Assembly: GCA_038229415.1 (NCBI GenBank)
Contig: JBBROM010000001.1
Coordinates: 62,001-126,000 of the forward strand
Direction of reading: 5' to 3'
DNA length: 64,000 bases
Source: JANXUR01 sp038229415
GTDB lineage: Bacteria; Acidobacteriota; Terriglobia; Terriglobales; Acidobacteriaceae
A model generated the notes under the pieces. The model was not told the origin of the DNA. It worked only from the letters and a program-made list of their open reading frames with translations, and made no database searches. The number at the start of each line of letters is the position of its first letter. Positions within the stretch are counted from its first letter, which is position 1. Shown here in pieces: positions 1 to 9,201 of the stretch. Both the position numbers and the translations under genes were made by a program.

Positions 1-2
1 AC

Positions 3-521
3 GCGACAAATAGCTACCGCATTGATGCGATTCTGACCATGGCGGAATCTGCTGGATTGCTGAAGATACTCTCCCGTCCGCGCGTGGTCACGCAAGACAA
101 CATTCAGGCGGTGGTGAAGCAGGGTGTGCGCGTGCCGATTGTGACGCAAGCACAGTTGAACGGGCCGCCGACGGTGAATTATGTGGACGCGTTTCTGCGG
201 CTGACGGTGACGCCGCAGATTACGTCGGAAGGCACCATCTTTCTGAGCGTGGATGTCGAGAACACCACGCCGGACTTTGGGCATACTGTGCAGGGCAACC
301 CGTCGCTCATCACGCAGCAGGCGACCACACAAATTCTGGTCACCGATGGCGGTACCGTAGTGATTGGCGGCGTGATTCAGACGACCAATTCGGTGAACAC
401 TTCGCAGGTGCCGTTGCTTGGCGATATTCCGGTGCTGGGTAATCTGTTCAAGCGGCGCAGCGTCAGCACGTCCAATCAGGAACTCATCTTCTTTATCACG
501 CCGAAGATTATTCAGACGTAA
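3..521 (+). CDS. Secretin C-terminal part (PilQ/GspD family), 5' end outside the window
   Basis: The frame is open from the window edge, so only the last 172 or so residues are seen. They form the C-terminal secretin domain that builds the outer-membrane channel of type IV pili or type II secretion. Visible hallmarks are the ILSRPRVVTQDN segment, the VPIVTQ stretch, LRLTVTPQI, and the end motif VPLLGDIPVLGNLFKR followed by ELIFFITPKII, which is the typical end of the transmembrane barrel. The ATG at 39 is internal and is not the start. The following peptidase starts 84 bases downstream on the same strand. PilQ is more likely than GspD because the protein ends right after the barrel, without a pilotin-binding tail, but the N-domains needed to decide are missing. 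Confidence 0.9.
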   Translation, partial: ATNSYRIDAILTMAESAGLLKILSRPRVVTQDNIQAVVKQGVRVPIVTQAQLNGPPTVNYVDAFLRLTVTPQITSEGTIFLSVDVENTTPDFGHTVQGNPSLITQQATTQILVTDGGTVVIGGVIQTTNSVNTSQVPLLGDIPVLGNLFKRRSVSTSNQELIFFITPKIIQT

Positions 522-605
522 AAAACCTAGATTGAGCGACTGCATAGAGCGTGGGCACGCAATTGGTTCTGCGAATCCGGGCATCAAATCCGGCATAATT
601 AGCAG

Positions 606-1712
606 ATGGACTTTCGCTCCCGTGTGCGCCGTGCGAACCTGCAATTGGCATCGCGCGAACTTGACCTCTCCCTGATAACGCATCTCCCTAACATTCGCTA
701 TCTTTGCGGATTCACTGGCAGCGCCGGGGTGTTGGCCATTGCCCCGAAGTCGGCCACGCTTTTTACCGATGGCCGCTATCGCGAGCAGGCGGCGGCAGAG
801 ACGCAAGGAGTTCGCGTCATAGTGGGCAAAGGCTCGGCGCTGGCGGGTGCGGGTGAATGGGTTAGGCAGTATGTTGAAAAACATACGACTAGCAGCAAGA
901 AACTGCAAATCGGAATTGAGTTCGAACACGTAACGCTTACTCTGCGCGATCAACTGCGCAGGCATCTTCCTAAAGGCGCGAAGCTGGTGGACGTAACCAC
1001 AGTTGTACCCGGGTTGCGTTTGATAAAAGACGCAGAAGAGTTGAGGCTCATTCGCGCAGCGGTGCGGCTGGGAGACGATCTGCTTGACGTGGCGCTGGCG
1101 GCGATTCGTCCTGGGGTTCGGGAAACGGAAGTGGCGGCGGAGATTGAGTACGAAGCGCGCAAACGTGGCGCGGAGGGCGTGTCGTTCTCTACAATTGTGG
1201 CGGCTGGGCCACGCTCAGCGCTGCCGCATGGCGTTGCTTCCAGTCAGCGGATTCCGAAGCGGGGGTTCGTGGTGCTCGACTTCGGTGTTATACTCGCGGG
1301 TTATTGTTCTGACATGACCCGCACCGTACACGTGGGCCGGGCAACTGCCGGTTCGCGAGGCTGGTACGACGCTGTGCTTGAGGCGCAACTGGCGGCGATT
1401 GGTGCGGTTAAGCCCGGCACGACGTGCGGCGAAGTGGATGAGGCGGCGCGCGGCGTTTTGCGGAAAGCTAAGTTGGCGCAATACTTTACCCATTCCACGG
1501 GGCACGGCGTGGGGTTGGAGATTCATGAGACGCCCCGCATTGCCGAGCGGCAGCAAGCCGTGCTGGAGTCCGGTATGGTGGTTACCATTGAGCCAGGCAT
1601 TTATGTGCCGGGCAAGGGCGGCATCCGGATAGAGGACATGGTGGCCGTGACTGCGACAGGCTGCGAAGTTCTGACCCGGGCCCCCAAGGAAATAATCGAG
1701 CTATCACGATGA
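606..1712 (+). CDS. M24 family Xaa-Pro aminopeptidase
   Basis: Cytoplasmic metallopeptidase that would remove N-terminal residues next to proline. The 368 residues hold a creatinase-like N-terminal domain (about 1-130) and a pita-bread catalytic domain (about 140-365). The five metal ligands are visible: Asp in VVLDFG and CSDMTRT, His in STGHGVGLEIHE, Glu in TIEPGIY and Glu in IRIEDMV. Length fits the short PepQ/YpdF-like members rather than the roughly 440-residue PepP. Its TGA overlaps the ATG of accB (ATGA at 1709-1712), so the two genes are probably translationally coupled. A peptidase just upstream of accBC is a recurring arrangement in several phyla (established knowledge), which supports a shared operon. 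Substrate is inferred from family only. Confidence 0.9.
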   Translation: MDFRSRVRRANLQLASRELDLSLITHLPNIRYLCGFTGSAGVLAIAPKSATLFTDGRYREQAAAETQGVRVIVGKGSALAGAGEWVRQYVEKHTTSSKKLQIGIEFEHVTLTLRDQLRRHLPKGAKLVDVTTVVPGLRLIKDAEELRLIRAAVRLGDDLLDVALAAIRPGVRETEVAAEIEYEARKRGAEGVSFSTIVAAGPRSALPHGVASSQRIPKRGFVVLDFGVILAGYCSDMTRTVHVGRATAGSRGWYDAVLEAQLAAIGAVKPGTTCGEVDEAARGVLRKAKLAQYFTHSTGHGVGLEIHETPRIAERQQAVLESGMVVTIEPGIYVPGKGGIRIEDMVAVTATGCEVLTRAPKEIIELSR

Positions 1713-2197
1713 ACCAAAAAGAGCTGAAAGAATTAATCGAGTTTTTGATCGAAAAGGACATCGCCGAATTTGAGCTGGAACGTGGCGACGTCAAGGTGAA
1801 GATCAAGCGGGCGGGCGAACCAGCTGCACCGGCGGAGATCCGCTACGTGAGCGGTGCGCCGATGGCGCAGGCTCCGGCAGCAGTGGCCGCGCCAGTTACA
1901 GCGTTTGCGCCAGCCCCAGCCTCTGCAACCGTGGCAGCCGAGCCGGAAGAAAAACTCCACATGGTTCCGTCGCCGATTGTGGGCACGTTCTACGAGTCGC
2001 CCTCGCCGGGCTCGCCGCCGTTCGTGAAAGTGGGCGACCACGTTACTGCCGGGCAGGTGCTTTGCATTGTGGAAGCCATGAAGCTGATGAACGAGATCGA
2101 GTCTGATGTTACGGGCGAGGTGGTGAAGTTGCTGGCGAAGAATGGGCAGCCGATTGAATACGGTCAGGCTCTGTTCGCCGTCCGGGCGACCAAGTAA
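1709..2197 (+). CDS. accB: Biotin carboxyl carrier protein of acetyl-CoA carboxylase
   Basis: Carries the biotin that shuttles CO2 from biotin carboxylase to the carboxyltransferase in the first step of fatty-acid synthesis. The 162-residue protein has an N-terminal AccC-binding segment (about 1-35), a flexible Ala/Pro-rich linker (about 36-80) and a C-terminal biotinyl domain. The biotinylation motif EAMKLMNEI places the modified lysine at residue 125, and the thumb-type segment PSPGSPPF typical of true AccB precedes it. Start overlaps the upstream peptidase stop by 4 bases. accC follows after 56 bases, so the two subunits are made from one transcript in the usual order. Confidence 0.96.
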   Translation: MNQKELKELIEFLIEKDIAEFELERGDVKVKIKRAGEPAAPAEIRYVSGAPMAQAPAAVAAPVTAFAPAPASATVAAEPEEKLHMVPSPIVGTFYESPSPGSPPFVKVGDHVTAGQVLCIVEAMKLMNEIESDVTGEVVKLLAKNGQPIEYGQALFAVRATK

Positions 2198-2253
2198 ACA
2201 TATTTTTAAGTGCTATTTTTCCTTATCGTTTTTGTGAACACCCTAGATAATTC

Positions 2254-3600
2254 ATGTTTCGTAAAATTCTTATCGCCAATCGCGGAGAGATCGCTCTCCG
2301 CATCATTTGTGCCTGCAAAGAGCTGGGCATCCGTTCGGTCGCCATCTACAGCGAGGCGGATCGCAATTCGCTGCATGTGCGCTTTGCGGACGAAGCCATC
2401 TGCATCGGGCCACCGCAGGTCAACAAAAGCTACCTGAATATTCCTGCGGTCATCAGCGCGGCGGAGATCGCCGACGTAGATGCGATTCATCCGGGTTATG
2501 GGCTGCTTTCGGAAAATGCAAACTTCGCGGAAGTCTGCCATGAGTCGGGGATCAAGTTCATTGGTCCGCCACCGGATGTGATGCGGCTGATGGGCGAAAA
2601 AGATAAGGCACGCGCGGCGGTGAAGGCGCGTGGCGTGCCTGTGCTGCCGGGTTCGGACGGCATTTTGGCATCCGCCGACGAAGCAGTGGAGTCCGCCAAG
2701 AAGATCGGCTATCCGGTGATTTTGAAGGCATCGGCGGGTGGTGGCGGGCGCGGCATGCGCATTGTGCGCAATGAAGATGAGATTGCGAACTTGTTCCAAG
2801 CTGCGAGCAGCGAGGCGGCGGCTGCCTTCGGCAACGGCAGCATGTATATGGAAAAGTTCGTGGAGCGGCCGCGCCACATCGAGTTCCAGATTCTCGCCGA
2901 CTCCTACGGCAAGGTGATGAGCCTGGGTGAGCGCGAGTGCAGCATTCAGCGGCGTCACCAGAAGCTGCTGGAAGAGGCGCCCTCCACACAAATGACGCCG
3001 GAATTGCGTGAGGAGATTGGCGGCATCCTGTGCCGTACGCTGGCAGATGTTGGCTATGTGAATGCGGGCACCATTGAGTTCCTGATGGATACCGACCGCA
3101 AGCTCTACTTCATTGAAATGAACACGCGCATTCAGGTGGAGCATCCAGTCACGGAGATGGTGACGGGGGTAGATTTGGTGAAGAGCCAGATTCTGATTGC
3201 CGATGGCGCCCACTTGGAAGACTTGATCCCCGTGCAGCCACCGATTGTTGGCCATGCCATCGAGTGCCGCATCAATGCCGAGCATCCGGAAAAATTTACG
3301 CCGTCGGCGGGCAAGATCAACGCATTCAACACGCCGGGCGGCATTGGTGTGCGCGTGGATACAGCGGCTTATTCGGAAGGCACGATTCCACCGCACTATG
3401 ATTCGATGATTGCAAAGCTGATTGTGCACGGCAAGGATCGGCCGGAAGCGATTCAGCGCATGAAGCGCGCGCTCGACATGTTTGTAATCGAGGGTATCTA
3501 CACCACGATTCCGCTACAAAAGCGCATCTTGCACGACCCTGACTTCGTCTCCGGTGCGCTCGACACGCACTTTATTGAGCGCATGTTTGCCAAGGGCTGA
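2254..3600 (+). CDS. accC: Biotin carboxylase subunit of acetyl-CoA carboxylase
   Basis: ATP-dependent carboxylation of the biotin carried by AccB. The 448 residues match the family length. Domain order is a pre-ATP-grasp Rossmann domain beginning with KILIANRGEIALR, an ATP-grasp domain with the glycine-rich lid KASAGGGGRGMR, the catalytic stretch EMNTRIQVEHPVTE, and a C-terminal biotin-carboxylase domain with IECRINAE. The start ATG lacks a clear Shine-Dalgarno sequence and is preceded by a T-rich stretch. The carboxyltransferase genes accA and accD are not in this window, as is common. The gene is followed after 27 bases by thiE. Confidence 0.97.
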   Translation: MFRKILIANRGEIALRIICACKELGIRSVAIYSEADRNSLHVRFADEAICIGPPQVNKSYLNIPAVISAAEIADVDAIHPGYGLLSENANFAEVCHESGIKFIGPPPDVMRLMGEKDKARAAVKARGVPVLPGSDGILASADEAVESAKKIGYPVILKASAGGGGRGMRIVRNEDEIANLFQAASSEAAAAFGNGSMYMEKFVERPRHIEFQILADSYGKVMSLGERECSIQRRHQKLLEEAPSTQMTPELREEIGGILCRTLADVGYVNAGTIEFLMDTDRKLYFIEMNTRIQVEHPVTEMVTGVDLVKSQILIADGAHLEDLIPVQPPIVGHAIECRINAEHPEKFTPSAGKINAFNTPGGIGVRVDTAAYSEGTIPPHYDSMIAKLIVHGKDRPEAIQRMKRALDMFVIEGIYTTIPLQKRILHDPDFVSGALDTHFIERMFAKG

Positions 3601-3627
3601 AGCCGACATTCACCCAACGAGGATGAT

Positions 3628-4269
3628 GTGAGCCGGATTGTACTGCCCCGCCTATATCCGATTGTGGATGCCGCGTTCTTTGCGGATCGTGCTACTATGC
3701 TGGCGTTTATCGAGGAGCTGGTTGGCGCAGGCCTCACCCTGCTGCAATACCGAAACAAGTCTGGCGACGTGCGACGCATGTTGGAGGATGCCATCGCGAT
3801 TCGCGAGCTGGTGGCCGGCCGCGCGACTCCTATCAGACTCATCATGAATGATCGCGCCGATATTGCCTTGGCGGCTGGCTTGGACGGAGTTCATGTTGGG
3901 CAGGACGACCTCTCGCCGAGCAGCGTGCGTCGTGTGATTGGGCAGGAGCGCGGGCTTGGCGTTTCCACGCACAATCCGGAACAACTTCGCCTCGCCGATG
4001 AAAGTGACGCCGACTATCTGGCGATTGGCCCAGTGTTTGGAACAACCAGTAAGGAGCGTCCCGACCCAGTGGTTGGTTTGGAAGGTGTACGCGCCGCCAG
4101 GGCACTGACCCGCAAGCCGCTGGTGGCAATTGGGGGCATCACGCCTGCGAATTGTGCCTCAGTGATTGCGGCTGGTGCTGACTCGGTGGCCGTGATCTCG
4201 GCGATCTTGCCGCAGCCGGAAGTTTCTGCATCTCAAAGAGTTGAGGCATTTCTGCGCGCTTTCATGTAA
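3628..4269 (+). CDS. thiE: Thiamine-phosphate synthase
   Basis: Joins HMP-pyrophosphate and carboxy-thiazole phosphate to give thiamine phosphate. The 213-residue TIM barrel shows the expected features: LLQYRNKS near the N-terminus, RLIMNDRADIALAAGLDGVHVGQ, the phosphate-binding GPVFGTTSKE, and the C-terminal AIGGITPANCASVIAAGADSVAVISAI. It starts with GTG; the purine-rich GAGGATGA lies just upstream. It is the only thiamine gene here, so its neighbours do not form a thiamine pathway. The 27-base gap from accC suggests co-transcription; that gap is too small for a TPP riboswitch. Confidence 0.93.
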   Translation: MSRIVLPRLYPIVDAAFFADRATMLAFIEELVGAGLTLLQYRNKSGDVRRMLEDAIAIRELVAGRATPIRLIMNDRADIALAAGLDGVHVGQDDLSPSSVRRVIGQERGLGVSTHNPEQLRLADESDADYLAIGPVFGTTSKERPDPVVGLEGVRAARALTRKPLVAIGGITPANCASVIAAGADSVAVISAILPQPEVSASQRVEAFLRAFM

Positions 4270-4310
4270 AGTGCTTAGGAATTCATCAACTCATTTTTCG
4301 CGACTCCTGC

Positions 4311-5873
4311 GTGACTCAAGCTATGGATAAACGCGCGGCAAATGCCGCTAAACCCGCTTCTGTGGCTCCTGAACCCGAATTCGTAAAGGGCCTCGGCCTG
4401 ACTAGCGCCACCACGCTGGTAATTGGCGCGATGATTGGCTCGGGCATTTTTGTGGTATCGGCAGACATTGCGCGTCTGGTGGATTCGCCCGCACTGCTGA
4501 TTGGGGCATGGCTGGTGACCGGCTTTATGACGTTGGCAGGCGCGCTGAGCTATGGCGAACTGGCGGCGATGATGCCCAAGGCTGGTGGCCAATACGTTTA
4601 CCTGCGCGAAGCGCTGGGCCCGTTGTGGGGATTCCTGTATGGCTGGACGCTGTTTCTGGTGATTCAGACTGGTACAGCGGCGGCGGTTGCAGTGGCATTC
4701 GGCAAGTTCGTTGGCGTGTTCTTTCCCTCCATCTCGGCTTCGAACTGGATATGGCACATCGCGCATGTTCCGCCGATACCTCTTGGCCCGGTTGTGCTGG
4801 GCAATATGGACGTTGGCCTGAATACGCAAAATTTGGTAGCCGTGATCATGGTGGCCGTGATTTCTGTGATCAACGTATTTGGCGTGCGGCTGGGCGCGGC
4901 GATTCAGAATATCTTTACATTTTCCAAGACAGCGGCGCTGCTGGGGCTGGTGATCATCGGAGCCTTCGCCGCGAACTCGACGGCGATTGCCGCGAACTTC
5001 GGCAACTTCTGGCGCAATGCCAGTCTGAGTTCGCTGCATCCGGTGCAGATTGGTGTGGGCGGCCCCATTGCGATGGTCGGCGTGTTCACGATTCTCGCGG
5101 TGTCGCAGGTGGGGTCACTATTTTCGGCGGACGCGTGGAACAACGTGACGTTCACGGCGGGCGAGATACGTAATCCGAGTCGCAACCTGCCGCTGTCGCT
5201 CGCGCTCGGTACGGGCATTGTGATTCTGCTCTACATCGCTGCCAACTTTGTGTATCTCGGTGTGTTGCCGCTGGCAGGTGATGCGCAGGGCGCGACGATT
5301 ATGGCGCGCGGCATTCAACATGCTTCGGAAGATCGCGTGGGCACGGCGGTGATGCAGCAGATTTTTGGTGGCACCGGCGGCAGCCTGATGGCGATTGCCA
5401 TTCTGATCTCCACCTTCGGCTGCGTGAATGCGCTGCTACTGGCGGGAGCGCGCGTGTATTACGCGATGGCCAAGGATGGCCTGTTCTTCCAGAAGGTCGG
5501 CGTGCTGCATCCCAAGTACAAAACGCCTGCGGTTTCGCTGATGGTGCAGGGCGTGTGGACGTGCGTGCTCTGCCTGAGCGGCAGTTACGGCCAGTTGCTC
5601 GACTACATTATTTTCGCGGTGCTGGTGTTCTACATCCTGACGATTGCGGGGCTGTTCATCCTGAGGCGAACCCGCCCGAATGCGCCGCGGCCGTACAAGG
5701 CGTTTGGCTATCCCTACATCCCGCTCATTTACGTTGGGATGGCGCTATTTATTGATGTCATCCTTTTAATGTATAAACCTCAATACACATGGCCGGGACT
5801 GATTATTGTTCTCATCGGCATCCCGGTGTACTTTTTGTGGTCGCGTAACGCCAAACAGGTGGCGGCGAATTAA
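4311..5873 (+). CDS. APC superfamily amino-acid permease
   Basis: Integral membrane transporter of 520 residues with about 12 hydrophobic segments. The first transmembrane segment carries the APC signature GAMIGSGIFV, and the second bears ELAAMMPKAGGQYVYLREA, which is characteristic of the amino acid/polyamine/organocation superfamily (LAT/YfnA-like branch). The conserved YYAMAKDGLFF motif lies in the loop before the late helices. Substrate cannot be read from the sequence. The GTG at 4311 is used here; ATG at 4323 is a possible start four codons later. A second permease gene of the same superfamily follows 33 bases downstream, so the two probably form one operon. Confidence 0.9.
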   Translation: MTQAMDKRAANAAKPASVAPEPEFVKGLGLTSATTLVIGAMIGSGIFVVSADIARLVDSPALLIGAWLVTGFMTLAGALSYGELAAMMPKAGGQYVYLREALGPLWGFLYGWTLFLVIQTGTAAAVAVAFGKFVGVFFPSISASNWIWHIAHVPPIPLGPVVLGNMDVGLNTQNLVAVIMVAVISVINVFGVRLGAAIQNIFTFSKTAALLGLVIIGAFAANSTAIAANFGNFWRNASLSSLHPVQIGVGGPIAMVGVFTILAVSQVGSLFSADAWNNVTFTAGEIRNPSRNLPLSLALGTGIVILLYIAANFVYLGVLPLAGDAQGATIMARGIQHASEDRVGTAVMQQIFGGTGGSLMAIAILISTFGCVNALLLAGARVYYAMAKDGLFFQKVGVLHPKYKTPAVSLMVQGVWTCVLCLSGSYGQLLDYIIFAVLVFYILTIAGLFILRRTRPNAPRPYKAFGYPYIPLIYVGMALFIDVILLMYKPQYTWPGLIIVLIGIPVYFLWSRNAKQVAAN

Positions 5874-5906
5874 GCGCAAGCCGAAGCCGGAACCACATAA
5901 GGAGAG

Positions 5907-7457
5907 ATGAATCGCATGACTGATCTTTTGGCAAGAAAGCCGCTGAACCAGATTCTCGGGGAATCGGCGGAAACCGGCGAAGGTTCGCTTAAGCGCGTGC
6001 TTGGTGCAGGCAACCTGATCGCGCTTGGCATTGGCGCCATTATCGGAACCGGGATCTTCGTACTTACTGGCACCGCCGCTGCGGAACATGCAGGACCTGC
6101 GATTGTGTTGAGCTTTATTCTGGCCGCGGTGGGCTGCGTGTTCGCGGGCCTCTGTTATGCAGAGTTTGCCTCGATGATTCCGGTGGCCGGTTCGGCTTAC
6201 ACCTATGGCTACGCCACGCTTGGCGAAATTTTTGCCTGGATCATCGGCTGGGACTTGGTGCTGGAATACGCACTGGGAGCGGCTACGGTGGCTTCCGGGT
6301 GGAGCGGCTACGTGGTGAGCCTGCTGGGCGACTTCGGTATCACGCTGCCTCCGCAGATTGCCGGGGAGCCGGGTGCAGACTTCGTTTTCTACAATGGCCA
6401 CTGGGAGTTGCTCAAGCGCATCAAGGGGACGCTGATTACAGCCGGAATTGACCCCGGCACATTGCATCACGCCACCGGGCAGTTCAACTTGCTGGCGTTT
6501 ATTGCGATCATGGGCGTCACTGCGATTCTTGTATTCGGCATCAAGGAATCGGCAAACTTCAATTCGTTCATTGTGGTGATCAAACTGGCGGTACTGCTGG
6601 TATTTCTGGGCATCGGTGCCAACTACCTGTTCAATCATCCGGCGATTGCCAACGCCAACCTGCATCCCTTCCTGCCTGAAAATACGGGCAAGAACGGAGT
6701 ATTTGGAATTTCCGGGGTTGCTGCTGGTGCCGCAGTCATCTTCTTCGCCTACATTGGGTTCGACGCAGTTTCTACCGCGGCGCAGGAGGCTAAGAACCCT
6801 AAACGCGATATGCCGATTGGCATTCTGGGTTCTCTGGTGATCTGCACTGTTCTTTACATATTGGTGGCGGTGGTGTTGACGGGGCTGGTGAAGTACACCG
6901 ACCTGAACGTGCCGGATCCGATTGCAGTGGGCATTGACCGCACAGGCGTGGCATGGGGCAGTTTGCTAGTGAAGATCGGAGCGATCTGCGGACTGAGTAG
7001 CACCATGGTCGTCATGCTGCTGGGCCAGTCGCGCGTCTTTTTCTCCATGTCGAAGGACGGCTTGCTGCCGCGCTGGGCGAGTGCTGTACATCCGAAGTTC
7101 CGTACGCCGTGGATCAGCACCATTGCGGTAGGCTTCATGGTAGCGATGGCTGGCTCACTCTTCCCGATTAACGTGCTGGGCCACATGGTGAGCATCGGAA
7201 CGTTGCTGGCGTTTGTGATTGTATGTGCGGGCATCTGGGTGCTTCGGCACACCTCGCCGGATACACCGCGTCCGTTCCGTGCGCCGTGGGTTCCGGTGAC
7301 GCCCATCATTGGCATTATCGTGTGCCTTTACATGATGGTGAACCTGAATGCCGAGACCTGGATTCGTTTGGTGGTGTGGCTGGTGATCGGACTGATCATC
7401 TACTTTTTCTACAGTCGGCATCACAGCAAGGTGCAGGCGGCAAACGCGCGCAACTAG
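5907..7457 (+). CDS. APC superfamily amino-acid permease (cationic amino-acid transporter-like)
   Basis: Second APC permease, 516 residues, with about 12 to 14 membrane spans. The N-terminal helix motif GAIIGTGIFVLTG and the ELASMIP-like CYAEFASMIPVAGSAYTYGYATLGE segment match the YfnA/CAT branch. FFAYIGFDAVSTAAQEAKNP is a strong family marker, and RVFFSMSKDGLLP precedes the C-terminal helices. It has a good ribosome site (GGAGAG just before 5907). It lies directly behind another APC permease but is clearly not a tandem duplicate, because the loops and the helix 5-6 region differ. A strong terminator follows at 7477-7513. Basic amino acids are the usual cargo of this branch, but that is inference. 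Confidence 0.92.
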   Translation: MNRMTDLLARKPLNQILGESAETGEGSLKRVLGAGNLIALGIGAIIGTGIFVLTGTAAAEHAGPAIVLSFILAAVGCVFAGLCYAEFASMIPVAGSAYTYGYATLGEIFAWIIGWDLVLEYALGAATVASGWSGYVVSLLGDFGITLPPQIAGEPGADFVFYNGHWELLKRIKGTLITAGIDPGTLHHATGQFNLLAFIAIMGVTAILVFGIKESANFNSFIVVIKLAVLLVFLGIGANYLFNHPAIANANLHPFLPENTGKNGVFGISGVAAGAAVIFFAYIGFDAVSTAAQEAKNPKRDMPIGILGSLVICTVLYILVAVVLTGLVKYTDLNVPDPIAVGIDRTGVAWGSLLVKIGAICGLSSTMVVMLLGQSRVFFSMSKDGLLPRWASAVHPKFRTPWISTIAVGFMVAMAGSLFPINVLGHMVSIGTLLAFVIVCAGIWVLRHTSPDTPRPFRAPWVPVTPIIGIIVCLYMMVNLNAETWIRLVVWLVIGLIIYFFYSRHHSKVQAANARN

Positions 7458-7476
7458 GTGACAATGCGTTCATTCG

Positions 7477-7513
7477 CGGCCCCTTCTCCTCGCGAGAAGG
7501 GGCCGTTTGCTTT
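7477..7513 (+). terminator. Rho-independent terminator after the permease operon
   Basis: A 12-bp perfect stem (CGGCCCCTTCTC / GAGAAGGGGCCG) closes a 5-base loop and is followed by TTTGCTTT. It lies 20 bases after the stop of the second permease gene, and ends the accB-to-permease run of + strand genes. Confidence 0.85.
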
Positions 7514-7566
7514 AGAATCCGAGGTTGCCATGCAATGCAATCCATTTTTTCTGCCGTTGGAGTCGC

Positions 7567-9144
7567 ATGAAAATCGTTACTGCTGCTGAAATGCGTTCGA
7601 TTGACGCGGCTACCGCTGAGCGCCAGGGCGTGCCGTCGCTCACGCTGATGGAAAACGCGGGTGCGGCAGTGGCGCAGTTTGCCTTGCAGCGCTTTCCGCA
7701 AGCGGAAAAAGTCACGGTGATTTGCGGCAAGGGTAACAATGGCGGCGATGGTCTGGTGGCGGCGCGCAAGCTGAATGAAGGCCGACGGATTGTGAATGTG
7801 CTGCTGCTTTGCGATCCGGCAGAGTTGCGCGGCGACGCGGCGGAGATGCTGCGCCACTTGCCGCATCGCTTACTAACTGTCGTTCAAAGCGCTGCCGACT
7901 TTGAGCGCGACGCGGTTCGTCTCGCGATGCGTGCGCCGCTGTTGGTGGATGCGATTCTGGGGTCGGGATTCCGGCCGCCCGTAGAAGGGCTTTACGCAGC
8001 TGCCATTGCAGCTATAAACGCGTCGCACGGCTGCGTGCTGGCAGTGGATGTGCCTTCGGGTGCGGACTCTGATGCAGAGCAGCAGACCGGGTTGGTCACG
8101 CGCGCGGATGCGGTCCTCACGTTCACTGCGCCGAGGCGTGCGCATGTTTTGTCAATGCTGACGAGCGGCCCCGTGGTGGTCGCGCCGATTGGTACGCCGG
8201 ATGAGGCCGTAATTTCTCAGCTCGGGGAGAGTGTCATAACTCCACGGCAAGTGGCAAAGCTTTTCGGGCCACGAGCGGCGGATAGCAACAAGGGCAGCTT
8301 CGGGCACGTGTTCGTTGTCGGCGGGTCGTTCGGCAAAGCTGGCGCTCCGGCGATGGCTGGCATGGCGGCGCTGCGTTCTGGAGCAGGATTAGCGACCGTG
8401 GCCTGTCCGCGCGGAATCGTTGGCACGGTTTCTGGATTTATGCCCGAACTGATGACACAGTCGCTGCACGAGACGCCCGAAGGCACGCTTGCGCTGGAGC
8501 AGAATTCGCTTGAAAGTGTTGCCAGTTCTGCGGACGTGTTGGCGATTGGGCCAGGGGTCTCACGAAACGCAGAGAGCGCTGCGTTGGTGCGCGCGCTGGT
8601 GCAGAATGCGAAGGTGGGAGTGGTTCTTGATGCTGACGGCCTGAATGCATTCGAAGGGCGGAGTAACGAATTGATTGGAGATCGCGCGCTGGTGGTGACG
8701 CCGCATCCCGGTGAGATGGCGCGGCTGGCGGGCATCACCGTGGCGCAGGTGCAAGCGCAGCGGCTTGAGGTGGCGCGCGATTTTGCTGCTTATCATCGCG
8801 TCACCTTGGTGCTCAAGGGGAATCGCACGCTGGTGGCGTTTCCTGACGGTGCGGTTTTCGTCAACACCACTGGCAATCCTGGCATGGCGACTGGCGGCAC
8901 CGGCGATATTCTGACTGGCATGATCGCAGGCATTTGGGCGCAACATCTAGATGACGCGCGTGAAGCGGTGCTGGCGGCAGTGTTTCTGCATGGGCTGGCG
9001 GGCGATCTGGCTAGGCAGCGTGTGGGCGAACATTCGCTAGTGGCGACGGATATTCTGGTGGCGCTGCCGGAGGCGATTCGCAAGGTGCGTCAGCTTGCGG
9101 CGCTGCCGTGGCAGCCTGTGTGCAATCATCTGGCGATAAGCTGA
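7567..9144 (+). CDS. nnr: Bifunctional NAD(P)H-hydrate epimerase / ADP-dependent dehydratase
   Basis: Repairs damaged NAD(P)H: the N-terminal YjeF_N domain (about 1-215) epimerises hydrated NAD(P)H and the C-terminal ribokinase-like domain (about 225-505) dehydrates it using ADP. N-domain marks are LMENAG and the glycine-rich GKGNNGGDG. C-domain marks are VVGGSFGKAGAPAMAG, VLDADGLNAF and the catalytic NPGMATGGTGDILTGMIAG. The start at 7567 (MKIVTAAEMR) is chosen because family members begin with this stretch; an ATG at 7525 in frame would add a non-conserved extension. tsaE follows 57 bases downstream, a very common bacterial pairing. Confidence 0.95.
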   Translation: MKIVTAAEMRSIDAATAERQGVPSLTLMENAGAAVAQFALQRFPQAEKVTVICGKGNNGGDGLVAARKLNEGRRIVNVLLLCDPAELRGDAAEMLRHLPHRLLTVVQSAADFERDAVRLAMRAPLLVDAILGSGFRPPVEGLYAAAIAAINASHGCVLAVDVPSGADSDAEQQTGLVTRADAVLTFTAPRRAHVLSMLTSGPVVVAPIGTPDEAVISQLGESVITPRQVAKLFGPRAADSNKGSFGHVFVVGGSFGKAGAPAMAGMAALRSGAGLATVACPRGIVGTVSGFMPELMTQSLHETPEGTLALEQNSLESVASSADVLAIGPGVSRNAESAALVRALVQNAKVGVVLDADGLNAFEGRSNELIGDRALVVTPHPGEMARLAGITVAQVQAQRLEVARDFAAYHRVTLVLKGNRTLVAFPDGAVFVNTTGNPGMATGGTGDILTGMIAGIWAQHLDDAREAVLAAVFLHGLAGDLARQRVGEHSLVATDILVALPEAIRKVRQLAALPWQPVCNHLAIS

Positions 9145-9201
9145 GAACGACCTGCGAATGCAGAGCAACTGAGCGTTTTCGGGAATTGCATTACCTGCAA
9201 A

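Noticed and set aside
2206..3429. Long open frame antisense to accC (407 codons)
   Set aside because: accC is unmistakable on the + strand. The antisense frame is an effect of G+C-rich codon use and has no recognisable domain.
3601..3627. TPP riboswitch upstream of thiE
   Set aside because: Only 27 bases separate thiE from accC, too short for the aptamer.
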